From the NCBI GenBank assembly GCA_022457155.1, contig JAJGOT010000747.1, positions 62,001 through 126,000 on the forward strand: a DNA stretch of 64,000 nucleotides. The letters run 5' to 3'. Every line of letters starts with the position of its first letter. The stretch's first letter is position 1. The notes below the pieces were generated by a model that was not told where the DNA came from, made no database searches, and saw only the letters and a list, made by a program, of their open reading frames with translations. This stretch comes from Cladopsammia gracilis (taxonomy: Eukaryota; Cnidaria; Anthozoa; Scleractinia; Dendrophylliidae). Positions 11,640-23,100 of this stretch are shown piece by piece. Both the position numbers and the translations under genes were made by a program.

Positions 11640-12075
11640 TTAATTAATTGCAACGAGGTGAGCTAATGATATTCACATCCCAAAGGTCCACCTGGAAGTT
11701 GCCAAAAGATCTTTTTATTGTACTGGAGCCACTGAATTCAACAATCTACCTTTTCATATTAAGTCTAAGAAATTTTTATTGAGTTCTTAGAAGGTTTCAA
11801 ACACATTTTTCTTAATACTGAATGTTAACATTATCTGTAATTATGTCACGATGTAACTAGTCTTTTAATAATTACTTTTATACTTTTTAAGGACTTTTAG
11901 GGACTTTTTATTATAGTAGTTTTAAATATATTTATACATTTTAGGAACTTTTTATTCCAGCATTATTGTATTTTAGTAATTAACAGGACCCCCTTTGATA
12001 CCTGTGTTTTTACACTGACGGGGTTATCCTGTATAAATATTGTTGTTATGTATTATTACATGAAGTGAAATTTCA
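11640..12075 (+). mobile_element. LINE 3' fragment
   Basis: A short decayed tail encoding ATEFNNLPFHIKSKKFLL is followed by an AT-rich 3' untranslated region that ends near TCCTGTATAAAT. It matches the layout of the CR1/L2-like ends at 6990-8475 but is much shorter. Confidence 0.5.
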
Positions 12076-12689
12076 TTACGGTAACCATTTTGTTTGGTCA
12101 TCTGAATTATTTTGATGGGAAAATAAGTCCCTTTAAGTGGCAGGGACATATTTTAACAAGTGACACAAGTTGGTCATGTTAGACAAAGACCTACAATTAA
12201 TTGGCATCAAAATTAGTTGAGACACTTTGTTGAAAATGACTTTTGGCTACCTTTTCATACCATTAGGTTACATTGTATCTCAAAAAGTTATCTTCATCTC
12301 CACCCTCTATCTAATGTTGTACCGGTGATCAGATAGTCTGTGGGCAACAATGCGTGTAAATGCAACCTTGGTTGGGGGTTTGGCTTTGTTATTTTTCCAT
12401 AACCTACTCCTTTAATTAATTAAAGGAAAATGTCTCAGCAATTTTGTCTCCGATTATGGGTTCTAGTGATGTCATTAGTGTGTTTACAACAGAGCGCGTC
12501 ACTCATTTTTGCAGTGGAGTTCTGGCAAGTTGTGAAAGGATTATTTCCATTAAATATGGTATTTTAGCTCTAGATTCGTCCCCTTCTCCGCCATGTTTTG
12601 TTGTGATCGAACGCACGTATGACATCACAAATACCTTTTTGGCTGCACTCAAAATGTTGCAAATTTCAGGCCCCGGTGGGAGTCTTCAA
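12076..12689. other. No gene seen
   Basis: Intergenic sequence without strong repeats. An 88-codon frame at 12444-12710 shows no recognisable domain. Confidence 0.4.
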
Positions 12690-13025
12690 ACCGCTAATAT
12701 ATATAGATAGGCTTAGCCTAACAGCGGAGCTCTCTGAACAAAAACGATGATGATAAGCTTAACTAGGTGAAAGGTCGGAAGCACAAGAATAATTAGAATT
12801 AAGATTGACGACCAGGCTATTTTTCAATTTTAGCAATTCTCAAAAACAGTAAGCTTATTACGCGACCGTCTGCACAGTGCATTTAGACTGCACAAATTCC
12901 ACAAAAGCTCACTGTTTCTGAAATGTGAAACCTCTCTTGAGTAGCAAACCACGAAAAAAAGCAGGGAAAAACGATTTTGCAAACCGTTTTCTCTGCTAAA
13001 CAAAACAAAAGTGTTTTTTTTCGTT
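12690..13025. repeat. Dispersed repeat, copies at 16.53-16.64 and 56.72-56.92 kb
   Basis: Bases 12694-12890 align with 56720-56890 through GATAGGCTTAGCCTAACAGC, GGTGAAAGGTCGGAAGCA and GCGACCGTCTGCACAGT in order. Bases 12930-13020 align with 16533-16640 through CTTGAGTAGCAAACC and CCGTTTTCTC. The family is therefore a mosaic of at least two modules. Confidence 0.75.
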
Positions 13026-13077
13026 TTAAAATGTTTTATTCATCAATAACAAATCCCTAAAGTTTACAATATTATCC

Positions 13078-13290
13078 TGAGAGGCTAGTCATTTCCGGTT
13101 ACAAGGCATCCTGCATTATAAAGCTAGTCATTTCCGGTTACAATAATACAAGGTCAGTTCCGGTTTACATGAGTCACTTGAAAGTCTAGTCCATAAGGGA
13201 TTATTTATAAAGTTCATTTCCGGTCGTTTGGTCCACTTGAAAGTCCTTTCTGGTTTGCACATGATTACTTTAGTCATTTCTGGTATTGAA
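13078..13290. repeat. Degenerate tandem repeat of an AGTCATTTCCGGTT motif
   Basis: The phrase GTCATTTCCGGTT or a close variant occurs about six to seven times, separated by 30-50 bases. Spacing is irregular, so this is either a decayed minisatellite or a cluster of one motif. Confidence 0.6.
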
Positions 13291-13424
13291 TGATGAGTTG
13301 CCAGTAGCTAAATTATTTATAGAGTCACAAGCTTTGACTGTTGTATTTCACAAATATTCGGATGACACCACAAAGCAGAAAATTTCTATTTGGTCATTCG
13401 GGAGAAATCAATTTGCCCAGGGGA

Positions 13425-13825
13425 GGGGGTACTCCCATATATGAGCTATATAGGTATGTGCCGCTGTCAAGGGTATGGTTTTCAAGCAGTTTAGTCTGGG
13501 ATAGGGTATAGTAATCAGAAATGTTTGGTCTAGAATAGGGTATCATTTTCCACAAAACTGATCAGTTGCATGAAGAATTTAGTCTAGACGAGGTTTACTG
13601 GCAAATGGAAAAATCGGTAAGGTGTGCTGTACGACATTTTTACTGACCCCTGGTATCTTAGACTGTGATAGTGAACAAGTTTCTGCAAAATAGTGAGTCT
13701 AGAAAAGGTCTAGGATAGGGTAGGATTTTTCGGTGTTTATTCTAGAATAGGGTTGCAAAATGCAGCTAAAATGGTCTAGTATAGGTTAAGGGTCTCAGAG
13801 TCCCAGCCCCCCCCCCCCCCGGGGG
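13425..13825. mobile_element. MITE-like repeat with TAGGGTA-type motifs and G/C-run ends
   Basis: The segment starts in GGGGGAGGGGGTACTCCCAT and ends in a C run. Inside, GTCTAGAATAGGGTA and variants recur about six times in one orientation. This resembles an abundant anthozoan repeat type, by recollection. It is non-coding. Confidence 0.55.
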
Positions 13826-14044
13826 CAATTTGCAACTGTGTTGTGATGTCATTCCTTATGTCCCTTACAGTGTCCCGAGAGTTCTCGGTGCCATTGTGAA
13901 AAGTTGCTTTATTTCGAAAAACCCATATACCATGAAGTATGAAAAGAAAATAGTCTTAACATTAACTAAAAACCTAGTAATGAGTAGTGCCGATAGGGTG
14001 GGAGTGAAAACACCCCACAACCTTTCACAGGTTCAAATTTTAAT

Positions 14045-16550
14045 CTAGCTTGGAAAGGCGTGGTAAGGAGGCCATAAGGAGTGTCCGGACGTGAGCACCA
14101 AGCTCCTAACCTCATGGCTTCTGTACTCTTTGCCACGTTTAATTTTAGTCCCTGTACCTGTCTCGTATTTGTGAAGTATAAAGGTAAACAATTTGTCTAA
14201 AGAAAAAAATGTCCTTTACAAAACATGTGGAGTCATCCGCTTATTGGCGAATTTTAAAACGCTTTCCTCAGGTTTCTGGAATGAGAAAACCTTCAATAGT
14301 ATCATCCTTTCTTATACTGGTCGCCAAAACTACTGCGCATAAAATGTACAAAAGTGGAGACCGGGGATCTCCCTGCTTCACCCCCCACTCGAGTGGAATT
14401 TCTTTGGTCAAAAAAACATTAACTATAATTTTCATATTTGCTTGACAGTATAATGTAGAAATCCACCGCTGGAAATTAGGGCCAAATCCAAAACGACTTA
14501 AAACATTGGTAAAAAGTTTTCCAATGTTTTCAGCAAGATACCAGTTTCATTGGTAATATTTATATAATTTAGAGTGTCACGCAAGAGAAATAAATTCTCA
14601 AAAATCGTCCTACCTGGGACGGAACAAGTTTGATCTTCTTGAAATAATCGAGGGTAACAATTTTGAAAGTCTGTTTGTAAGAGCTTTTGAACAAATTTTG
14701 TTATCAACATTGAGTAGCGAAATGGCCGGGCCACCAATTTTTGAGGTTTTTCTTATCATCTTTCTTGTAAAGTAATCTAGTCACGCTTCCTTGCATTGAA
14801 TCACTGAGAGAATTATTTTCCAAACTAAATTTATAATTTCGAACAGAATAGGGCCTAAAAGATCCCAGAATTTAGCGAAAAATTGTTGAGGTAATCCGTC
14901 TGAACCGGGGGTTTTCCCTGAAGAAAGTCCACGCATTGCGTGGGTAATTTCAGCCAAAGATAAAAATCCTTCGCAGGATAAAATTTCGCTCTCACTTAAT
15001 CTGTTTACAAGATTGTTAAAAAATTCGGTTTGGACTGTTAAATTAACAGGTTCTTGCAAGTACAAATTACGGTAAAAATCGAAATGGGCCGGAATCTTGT
15101 GAAAAGACTTCAACACCGGCGGAGTTATAAATAGATTGAACAGTATTTTTCTGAGCACGTGAATTTGGTAGGTTTTTCACCTTCTTCAAGCCATTTGACT
15201 CTGCTACGAATTTGGCTTCCTCTCATTTGGGATAAATTAATGGCCCGAATTTCTCTTTCAAGCGTTTCTATGGTGGTTTTCGCTGAGCTATCTCCTTCAA
15301 TAAGAGCCCGTTTAGCTTCGATCAAAGAATTTATAGTTGCGCGTTGTTTACTTCGACCAAAATCTATAGCAACTAATTTTATAGATTCTTTAAGAAAATC
15401 CCACAAAGCTTGAATGAAAGTAAATGCTTTCCAGTACAATGCATGTTTCTTAATAATTTCTGAGATCATATCGCAAACATCAAATTCTAAATTTAGCCTC
15501 CAAAGTCCTGGTCCACGGGAAAATGAATTATGCAAATTGCGGCTTAAATCAACAGAATCATGTCATGTCCTGAGCAATAAAAAAATTATCCAAACGTGTA
15601 CCGATAGTTTTATCCGCATTATTACCATGTACATTGTATTTTTCAGTCGGCCGTGTTGTTTTGCGCCAGAGAACACTGTGCAGATCTTTCAAATCCATGG
15701 AAATTGTAGGATTTCCTCCAAACTTATCAGAAACGTTTTCAATGCAGTTAAAATCGCCAGCAATAATTTTAAAAGAGTTCGGATAAAATATTCATGAATT
15801 GTGTCATAAAAGTACGTTCACTTGGATTCGTGGGTGCATAAGTATAAAACCAAATTAATTTTCGTGTCGTCGAAATCAGTTAAAACACTAACAATTCTAC
15901 CAGAAGAATCTTTTTTCCATTGTAAACATTTGAAATCAGTATTTTCAGCGACAAGAATGGCAACGCCGCCTTGTTTACCAAGAGCGGGCGACCAGAAACT
16001 TTTACCGCGCCATTTCATTTAGCTGTCAGAGAATTATCGCATTTTGTCTTGTCGCTAAAGGTTCTTGTAAACAAATAAAATCAGAACGGGAATTTTTCGC
16101 AAAATCAAAAACAGAGCGTTGTTTCGCTTCATTGCCAAAACCACGGATATTCAAAGTTGTAAATTTAGCTCTGAATGCAAAAACTTGGAGAAAATTCTTC
16201 GGGTAAAATTAACATATTTAACTGAAGCTTAAGCTTAAGTCTTATTATTAAACTAAACAATTTTTGCAAATCACATTTAGACGTTACTTGCTTTTCTGCT
16301 TATGTTTGTTTGTCCGATGTCCAGTGTTTCTCCTCTTCGGCAAAGGTTGTTTGCCGTCATATTCATAACGTTCGAGAGTTTTAGTGTCCGTTTTCTCCGC
16401 TCCTGTGGTACTGGATTCCGTAATAAAATCAAACATCTCCCCGCTTTGAAAAATGTATGACGTTCCCCGAAGCAAGATTTTATCCCAGGAAGCTCTTCTT
16501 TTTCCACTAAAGCGGCTTCTGAGTATCCCTGTCTTGAGTAGCAAACCGCG
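14045..16550 (-). mobile_element. L1/Tx1-like LINE, decayed, lacking its 3' part
   Basis: Reading the minus strand, the segment gives: the end of a probable ORF1 (16284-16544); the start of an APE-type endonuclease (TLNIRGFG followed by CLQE, about 16025-16190); further endonuclease (GGVAILVAE, 15818-16018); a linker (15125-15535); and reverse transcriptase with SSGKTPGSDGLP (14781-15158), a QGDP motif and the catalytic YADD (about 14230-14410). Sequence past the palm, with TGTKINVAKS, continues to about 14045. Frames are broken in several places. The 5' side survives and the 3' side is missing, opposite to usual 5' truncation. Confidence 0.85.
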
Positions 16551-17000
16551 AAAAAATGCAGGAAAATAACGACTTATAATTTCAACCGTTTTCTCCGCTC
16601 AGTAAACACAGCAGACAATCAAAGTGTTTTTCTAGCTGACGTGACATTCGGCCGTGTAACCGCGCAAAAAAACAAAGCCTCGCTTTGGTTTCTACATGAC
16701 GTCGTATGCGCATGTTTTGCAACGTCATACGCGCCCGCGAGCTACCCTGCGCGACGGAGCCCGGTCCTGTGTGACCAACGTTGGTGTGACGCCGTGTGAC
16801 GGACACACGCGCGCCCGCGAAACATTCCGCTATCCATGACCATGAAAAATGACGGCACAGGTTCTATGAGTATGGGGCTGCGCAGCCAGGCCTTCCGCCT
16901 GGCGAGTGCTCCGCTAAAAATAGTGGTTCCTCATTGCACAAAGGAGGAAAATGACTGAAAATGAAATAAAGGCGATATAAACAACATAAAACCCTAAACC
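16551..17000. other. Non-coding, GC-richer stretch
   Basis: Bases 16533-16640 repeat the module at 12930-13020. Bases 16640-16810 are rich in CG and GCGC strings. A short inverted pair, CCAGGCCTTCCGCCTGGCG, lies near 16880. No gene is visible. Confidence 0.5.
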
Positions 17001-17100
17001 AAAGCGGTTGTGGAGTTTCACTTCATGTGCACTTTAAGTACTGTATTGTTGTCAGAGCCATTACAGCTGATTCATACCCCACAAAAAGCAAAATCCATGT

Positions 17101-17171
17101 GGTTTGGTAGCTCAGCGGATAGAGCATTGCACCAGTATCACAAGGTCATGGGTTCGAATCCCGTTCAAGCC
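17101..17171 (+). ncRNA. tRNA-like sequence, probably a SINE head or tRNA pseudogene
   Basis: A 71-base segment folds as a tRNA. The 7-bp acceptor stem has two wobble pairs. The D arm is GCTC/GAGC. The T arm has loop TTCGAAT and a stem of four Watson-Crick pairs and one wobble. A-box and B-box promoter elements are intact and a T7 run follows as a pol III stop. The anticodon stem has two mismatches and position 33 is C rather than T, so a working tRNA is unlikely. tRNA-derived SINEs are common in animals. Confidence 0.65.
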
Positions 17172-17519
17172 TTAATTTTTTTCAGGTTGCTTTTTCAACT
17201 GCTCAGTTAAGTTGATAGCATACTGCGAGGATCAAATTTCACTCAAGAAAGTAAAGCGTTAAAAGTAGGCAAAATTGTTAGAAGTTTTCCAGCAATTAAG
17301 AACAGAAAACAATAAAGTCATTACAATTAAAGATCCAGCTTCTGTCAATTCAAAACCATTTATACTTGTTGGAAATTTCTATCAGCAGGCCAGGCGAGAC
17401 AGACTCTATTATTATTTGTTTCAGTCGCTTATTAATTTGTTTTTTAAATGAGCTCAGAAGGGTGGATTAGAGAGTGCATTGAGGTGTGCAAAGTGTAATG
17501 GGTAGGGACAAAGGTGTCT

Positions 17520-18375
17520 CCACTATGTAGCGTTTACATGCATAAGCTGTCTCTACTGTGTGGCATTTGTTATGCATAAGCTGACTCTACTGTGTGGCAT
17601 TTGTTATGCACAAGCTGTCTCTACTGTGTGGCATTTGTTTTGCATAAGCTGTATCTACTGTGTGGCATTTGTTATGCATAAGCTGTCTCTACTGTGTGAC
17701 ATTTACATGCATAAGCTGTCTCTACTGTGTGGCATTTGTTATGCATAAGCTGTCTCTACTGTGTGGCATTTGTTATGCATAAGCTGACTCTACTGTGTGG
17801 CATTTGTTATGCACAAGCTGTCTCTACTGTGTGGCATTTGTTATGCATAAGCTGTATCTACTGTGTGGCATTGGTTATGCATAAGCTGTCTCTACTGTGT
17901 GGCATTTGTTATGCATAAGCTGTCTCTACTGTGTGGCATTTACATGCATAAGCTGTCTCTACTGTGTGGCATTGGTTATGCATAAGCTGTCTCTACTATG
18001 TGGCATTTGTTATGCATAAGCTGTCTCTACTGTGTGGCATTTGTGGTGCATAAGCTGTCTCTACTGTGTGGCATTTACATGTGTTGTAGTTAATTTTTTA
18101 CTTCAGGTAATTTTTGTTTTTCCATTGTTTTTGGGTATAGTAATATATGCTAATGAATTTGAAACAAAGGAAAAACAAAAATTATCTGAAATAAAAAATT
18201 AACTACAACACATGCATAAGCTGTCTTCACTATGCAGCATTTTACATGCATAAGCTGTCTCTACTGTGGCATTTGTTATGCATAAGCTGTCTCTACTGTG
18301 TGGCATTTGTTATGCATAAGCTATCTCTACTGTGTGGCATTTACATGCATAAGCTGTCTCTACTGTGTGGCATAA
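17520..18375. repeat. 34-bp minisatellite, about 20 copies
   Basis: The unit reads GCATAAGCTGTCTCTACTGT followed by GTGGCATTTGTTAT, with a shorter variant ending TTTACAT. Single-base variants are scattered along it. The array is split by a hairpin MITE at 18082-18210. The conceptual frames across it (cysteine-rich repeats) are artefacts of the period. Confidence 0.95.
18082..18210. mobile_element. Hairpin MITE inserted in the minisatellite, 129 bp
   Basis: Ends TGTTGTAG and CTACAACA begin ~45-bp inverted arms. CATG at 18078-18081 and 18211-18214 flanks it, and undisturbed repeat units read TTTACATGCATAAG with a single CATG, so the empty site is visible next door. A related, more decayed copy lies at about 50650-50745. 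Confidence 0.85.
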
Positions 18376-18545
18376 TGCAATAATAAATAATGCATAATAA
18401 ATAATGCAATAATAAATCCTCCTATCAATTTAAGAGATAATCCGTCGAGATAAAAAAGTCCATATCATCGAAGAGAACAAATTCATAACTGTGATCTAAA
18501 GGCGCAATTCTCTCTGAAGTCTTACTGGGAAAGCATTAAACTTCA

Positions 18546-18572
18546 GGCCCCAGTTGTTCAAAGAGTGGATAG

Positions 18573-18607
<35 letters not shown>

Positions 18608-18691
18608 AACGTTAACAAAACCCATTGCGCTATCCACCGGACAGTGATTTATCCGATGGATAGCGCTATCCACGTTTTGAACAACTGGGCC
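18546..18691. mobile_element. Palindromic MITE, 146 bp
   Basis: The sequence runs from GGCCCCAGTTGTTCAAAG to a near-complement ending GAACAACTGGGCC. It carries internal GTGGATAGCGCTATCCAC palindromes in each half. I recall this architecture as widespread in anthozoan genomes. Confidence 0.85.
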
Positions 18692-19285
18692 AAGGCTTTT
18701 AAAATACATTTTTGCGATGAGTGGGAGTCGTACGCGTGCTGTCTATTATTGTACTGCTCATGTCTCATATTGCAAGTAGCCAAATCTAAGCGCTTTTTAC
18801 AATACATTTTCCGGACGATTTCGCGGAGCATTTTGGAGCATTTTAGAACTGTTCAAAGGAATAACAATACAATGCGACAAATATCAATGAAAATGCTAAA
18901 TACTCCTTATTAATGAATACCAACGATTTATTTCAACAAGGTCATTGACCCGTGGCACGAGGTCAAAATACCTCACATTGTTAACCTAAATAATTTACAT
19001 TAAAAACCGGCCAACTGTTCCAAAACAGAAAACAAATAAAAAATTAACAAGTTCGAAAGTACAAAACTGTTATCTAACCTCCACTTCGTCTAACGGAACA
19101 GTAAGAAACCGGCACCTCACTCCACTGTATTTCTTAGAAAATTCCGCGCCAACTTTGAGAGCGTGACAGAAATGCGATTGCGTGGTATTGTGGGACGGCA
19201 GTCATCCCTCCTCTGGTGTGGTGCTAATTTAGTTTTTAACCAGTTAATTATAAAGTGTTTCTAAATAACGTTTTTGTTATTTCAG
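18692..19285. other. Upstream region of the zinc-finger exon
   Basis: No gene is visible. The block ends in TTTTTGTTATTTCAG at 19271-19285, a good splice acceptor for the following zinc-finger exon. The promoter and first exon are not identifiable. Confidence 0.5.
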
Positions 19286-19423
19286 ATTAAAGAGACGACT
19301 TTAAATTGCAAGAACTGTGGCAAATGTATGAATCGTGGAGGTGACAAAAATACATCAAGATAGTCAAACCTTTAATTGCAGCCTTGAGATAAAAATAAGG
19401 CAGTTAGTCTGAAGTTGCACAAG

Positions 19424-20950
19424 ATGGCATACAGCGGAGAGAAATCTTTTGAATGCCTTCACTGCGGCAAGTATTATAGTCGAGTAAAAGGCCAAAACCA
19501 ACATGAACGAGTGTACAACGGAAAGAAACCGTTTAAATGTGATCAGTGTGGCAAATGGTGTAGTGAGGCAAAAACACGTAAGCAACACAAACGAACACAC
19601 AGTGGAGAAAAACCTTTTGAATGCGACCAGTGTGTGAAAGGTTTCAGTCAAGCAGCTAATCTAACAAAACACGAACGAGCACACAGAGGAGAGAAACCTT
19701 TTGAATGTGACCAGTGTGGGAAGGGTTTCAGTCAAGCAGCTAATCTAACAAAACACGAACGAACGCACAGAGGAGAGAAACCTTTTGAATGTGACCAGTG
19801 TGGGAAATCTTTTACTCAAGCAGGAAATCTAAAGCAACACAAACGAACACACAGTGAAGAGAAACCTTTTGAATGCGACCAGTGTGGCAAATGTTTTAAT
19901 TTCGCAGGACGTTTAAAGGAACACAGACGAACACACAGTGGAGATAAACCTTTTGAATGCGGCCAGTGTGGCAAATGTTTTTCTCAAGTACGAGGTTTAA
20001 AGCAACACAAGCGAAAACACAGTGGAGAGAAACCTTTAGAATGCCAGCAGTGTGGCAAGTGTTTTAGTCAATCAGGAAGTCTAACTCGACATAAAAGAAA
20101 ACACAACGGAGAGAAACCGTTTCAATGTGACCAATGTGGCAAATGTTTTACTGAAAAAGGAAATCTAAAGCGACACAAACGAACACACAGTGGAGAGAAA
20201 CCTTTTGAATGTGACCAGTGTGGCAAATGTTTTTCTCTAGAAGGACATCTAAAGCGACATAAACGAACACACAGTGGAGAGAAACCTTATGAATGTGACC
20301 AGTGTAGCAAATGTTTTACTCGAGCAGGAGTTCTAAAGCAACACAAACAAACACACAGTGGAGAGAAATCTTTTGAATGTGACCAGTGTGGCAAATGTTT
20401 TAATGTAGCAGGAAATCTAAAGCGACACAAACGAACACACAGTGGAGAGAAACCTTATGAATGTGACCAGTGTGGCAAATGTTTTAATGTAGCAGGACAT
20501 CTAAAGCGACACAAACGAACACACAGTGGAGAGAAACCTTATGAATGTGAGCAGTGTGGCAAATGTTTTGCTCTAATAGTAACTCTGAAGCAACACAAAC
20601 GAACACACAGTGGAGAGAAACCTTTTGAATGTGACCAGTGTTGCAAGTGTTTTACTGTAGCAGGAAATCTAACGCAACACAAACGAACACACAGTGGAGA
20701 GAAACCTTTTGAATGTGGCCAGTGTGGTAAATGTTTTACTTTAAAAGGAGGTTTAAAGCAACACAAACGAACACACAGTGGAGAAAAACCTTTTGAATGC
20801 GACCAGTGTGGGAAATGTTTTAGTCGTGCTGGCGGTCTAAAGAGTCACGTAACAAGACACGGGAAAGAGATGTTCGCCTTTGAGCAACCTGATAATGTTT
20901 TTAGTATCAGTGAACTCTTAACCAACATTACACAAATCAAAAAGGAGTGA
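19424..20950 (+). CDS. C2H2 zinc-finger protein, 17 finger units
   Basis: The 508-residue product is almost entirely tandem 28-residue C2H2 fingers joined by SGEKP linkers, so it is expected to be a nuclear DNA-binding factor. The first unit lacks its last histidine and the last unit has H-x4-H spacing; the 15 between are canonical. The 84-bp period is also plain at DNA level. A 25-residue tail follows (EQPDNVFSISELL, then a lysine-rich end); the same tail motif closes the zinc-finger exon at 40.5-41.5 kb. An acceptor lies at 19285. Sequence between it and the chosen ATG shows a decayed extra finger (CKNCGKC) with stops, so the start at 19424 is the first usable ATG in frame. Target and regulation are unknown. 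Confidence 0.9.
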   Translation: MAYSGEKSFECLHCGKYYSRVKGQNQHERVYNGKKPFKCDQCGKWCSEAKTRKQHKRTHSGEKPFECDQCVKGFSQAANLTKHERAHRGEKPFECDQCGKGFSQAANLTKHERTHRGEKPFECDQCGKSFTQAGNLKQHKRTHSEEKPFECDQCGKCFNFAGRLKEHRRTHSGDKPFECGQCGKCFSQVRGLKQHKRKHSGEKPLECQQCGKCFSQSGSLTRHKRKHNGEKPFQCDQCGKCFTEKGNLKRHKRTHSGEKPFECDQCGKCFSLEGHLKRHKRTHSGEKPYECDQCSKCFTRAGVLKQHKQTHSGEKSFECDQCGKCFNVAGNLKRHKRTHSGEKPYECDQCGKCFNVAGHLKRHKRTHSGEKPYECEQCGKCFALIVTLKQHKRTHSGEKPFECDQCCKCFTVAGNLTQHKRTHSGEKPFECGQCGKCFTLKGGLKQHKRTHSGEKPFECDQCGKCFSRAGGLKSHVTRHGKEMFAFEQPDNVFSISELLTNITQIKKE

Positions 20951-21459
20951 ACAGTGTCCCGTTTTTGGTTGGATTGGCAACTGATCACCAATGAACAAAC
21001 CGTTTGACTGTAAATTAACGACATTAGCAGCTGGAAAGGAAATCCATTTACACAATCCAAACTTTAGGAGCATTGAAGGGACACTGTCACGCCGTAATAA
21101 CGAAATTGTGTTAACTTAATTTCCACGTTATAATGCAAATGCCACCAAACATGCAACTAAATTGAATACAAAGATTATATAAAGCAAAACAGAAGTAGTA
21201 GTTTGGATAAAAAGTATCGGATTGTACGGATGGAAGTGGATTACCGTTCATCAAATCTGATTTTTTGACCGCTTGTCAAGAAATCAAAATTGTCATTCTT
21301 GTGGAATTTTGACCTTTTGTAGTTTTCCATTATTTTGTCTGTATGGTTCATACTTCATATATGGTTGATATTTGTGTCTTTATGGTTGATACGTCTTTGC
21401 TTTCGTCAGTTTTGGTGTTTTTTTTCTTTCTGTTTCAAGATAATAAAGGAAGCTTAAAC
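20951..21459. other. 3' flank of the zinc-finger gene
   Basis: No gene is visible. Short imperfect repeats of ATGGTTGATA lie near 21342-21395. No clear AATAAA signal follows the stop within 400 bases. Confidence 0.4.
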
Positions 21460-21815
21460 AAATGGTCGGGTTGCTCATCGGAAACTTTCGAAAAACACAT
21501 TAAAAGGTACCAGAATCTCGTTGGATGGGCGTGGCTTAAACGGATTTTTACTTATAAGAGGTACAAATTAAAAAAAAAAACATGAACTGACATTTTGACA
21601 ATTTTTATTGATGAGTCATGAATGAGACAAGAATAATAAACAGTTGAGTGACAAACAGTTCCTGTCATTTTTTTCAGCTCAATGCCCTAAAAGGCACCGC
21701 GATAATTGTAACCGTAGTCACTTTAAATTTTATCGCCCTAAGCGGTGCTAATCTACAAATTTTGATCCCTAACGGTACGACGAGCGCCCCGTCATTTTTA
21801 TGTGGAAGTCCCCCA
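21460..21815. mobile_element. MITE copy, same family as 26.76-27.10 kb
   Basis: Shares AAAAGGTACCAGAATCTCGT, GATGGGCGTGGCT, ACCGCGATAATT and GGTACGACGAGCG with 26800-27060 in the same order. The ends are decayed. Another MITE abuts its right end. Confidence 0.75.
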
Positions 21816-22352
21816 TCAAGATGCAAGTAGAACAAGAAGGACTGGACCAAGTCCCAAACTACTATAATTATGGGATGCAGACAATCCCATGTGCTTTCTT
21901 TTGGATTCGCTGTACATGTGCAGTCAAGAAATACTGATAAAACAAAGCCTAGTGGAGTATAAACAAACACATGCGCAAGCCACCACTGATTGTTTTCATT
22001 GTTCCTAGGTGCTTCATGGATACTCGCGAAGAGCAGTTTTTTATTTTGAGTTCTCGGCGAGGGAAGGGGGAAGAGGAGGGGAGTGGGTGCTCGAAACGAA
22101 AACACCGTCTCTTCGCAAGTATGCACAAAACAATAACAAACAAAACCAATCTTTATCTCGTTCTGACATTATTCTTCAGTATGGCTTATGAATGTGTTTG
22201 TTTATACTCCACTAGGCTTTGTTTTATCAATATTTCTCGATTGCACATGCGCAGCGAATCCAAAAGAAAAGCACATGGGGTAGTCTGCATCCCATAATTA
22301 TAGTAGTTTGGGACTTGGTCCAGTCCTTCTTGTTCTACTTGCATCTTGATGT
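21816..22352. mobile_element. Hairpin MITE, ~535 bp with ~160-bp arms
   Basis: Left arm 21816-21975 (starting ATCAAGATGCAAGTAGAACA) is complementary to 22190-22352. The ~215-bp spacer contains a GA-rich strand and no credible gene. It is inserted directly at the right end of the preceding MITE. Confidence 0.85.
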
Positions 22353-22510
22353 TGCTACTTGATGTTGAACGCCATATTTATTTAAACTGTAGACTATGTT
22401 TTATACAATTTGGCATACAATTGTACCCCCACAATAAACTTTCTTCACGCTGTCGCACCAGGTTCATGAGGGAGCTTTAGCAAACACGACGGCATTGGCA
22501 ACAAGAGTGG

Positions 22511-23100
22511 CACAAAACAATAGGTTTATGAACGAAAATAATGCCTCTGCGCGTGCTTTTTACATTTGATACATTTCTTTACCGTTCCCTGCAAAACAAC
22601 GACGTCAAATGACCAATAATTATAGCTTTTTTTAGAGAACGTGAAAACACGACGGTTAATTTTCCTTGCTCTATTTGAACTTGAAAGCCGTCCCTACGAA
22701 CTCAGCTCCTGGACAATTCAGTCACAGGCAAATTAAAAAAAATTGGAACAACTTCAAAGTAGTTTAAATGTGCGCAAATTCTTTCATTCAATGGCGTTTT
22801 CTTTCGCGTAGCCATCTCACGGCAACAGCACTGAAAGCAACACAAAACAATAGGTTTAATGAGCGAAAACAATGCCTCTGCACGTTTTTCATTTGATACA
22901 TTTCTTTGCCGTTCCCTGCAAAACAACGACGTCAAATGACCAATAATCATAGGGTTTTTTTAGAGAACGTGAAAACATGACGGTTAATTTTCCTTGCTCT
23001 ATTTGAACTTGAAAGCCGTCCCAACCAATTCAGCTCTTGAACAGTTCCAGTAACATTAGGCAAATTAAACAATTTGGAATAATTTCAAAGTAGTTTAAGT
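22511..23100. repeat. Tandem duplication, two ~260-bp copies at a ~323-bp period
   Basis: Bases 22511-22765 and 22834-23100 are ~90% similar by eye. Shared strings include GTTCCCTGCAAAACAACGAC and TTTGAACTTGAAAGCCGTCC. A third partial echo (GACGTTTTCTTTGGCGTTGC) occurs near 24052. Non-coding. Confidence 0.85.

Noticed and set aside
16990..17000. Telomere-like AACCCTAAACC
   Set aside because: A single occurrence with no tandem array.
17101..17171. Functional tRNA gene
   Set aside because: Two anticodon-stem mismatches and C at position 33 argue for a SINE head or pseudogene.
17560..17918. Frames encoding cysteine-rich repeats in the minisatellite
   Set aside because: Artefact of a 34-bp period without stops; non-coding.
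22009..22297. Frames in the spacer of the 21.8-22.35-kb hairpin
   Set aside because: They run into the inverted arms and have no domain features.
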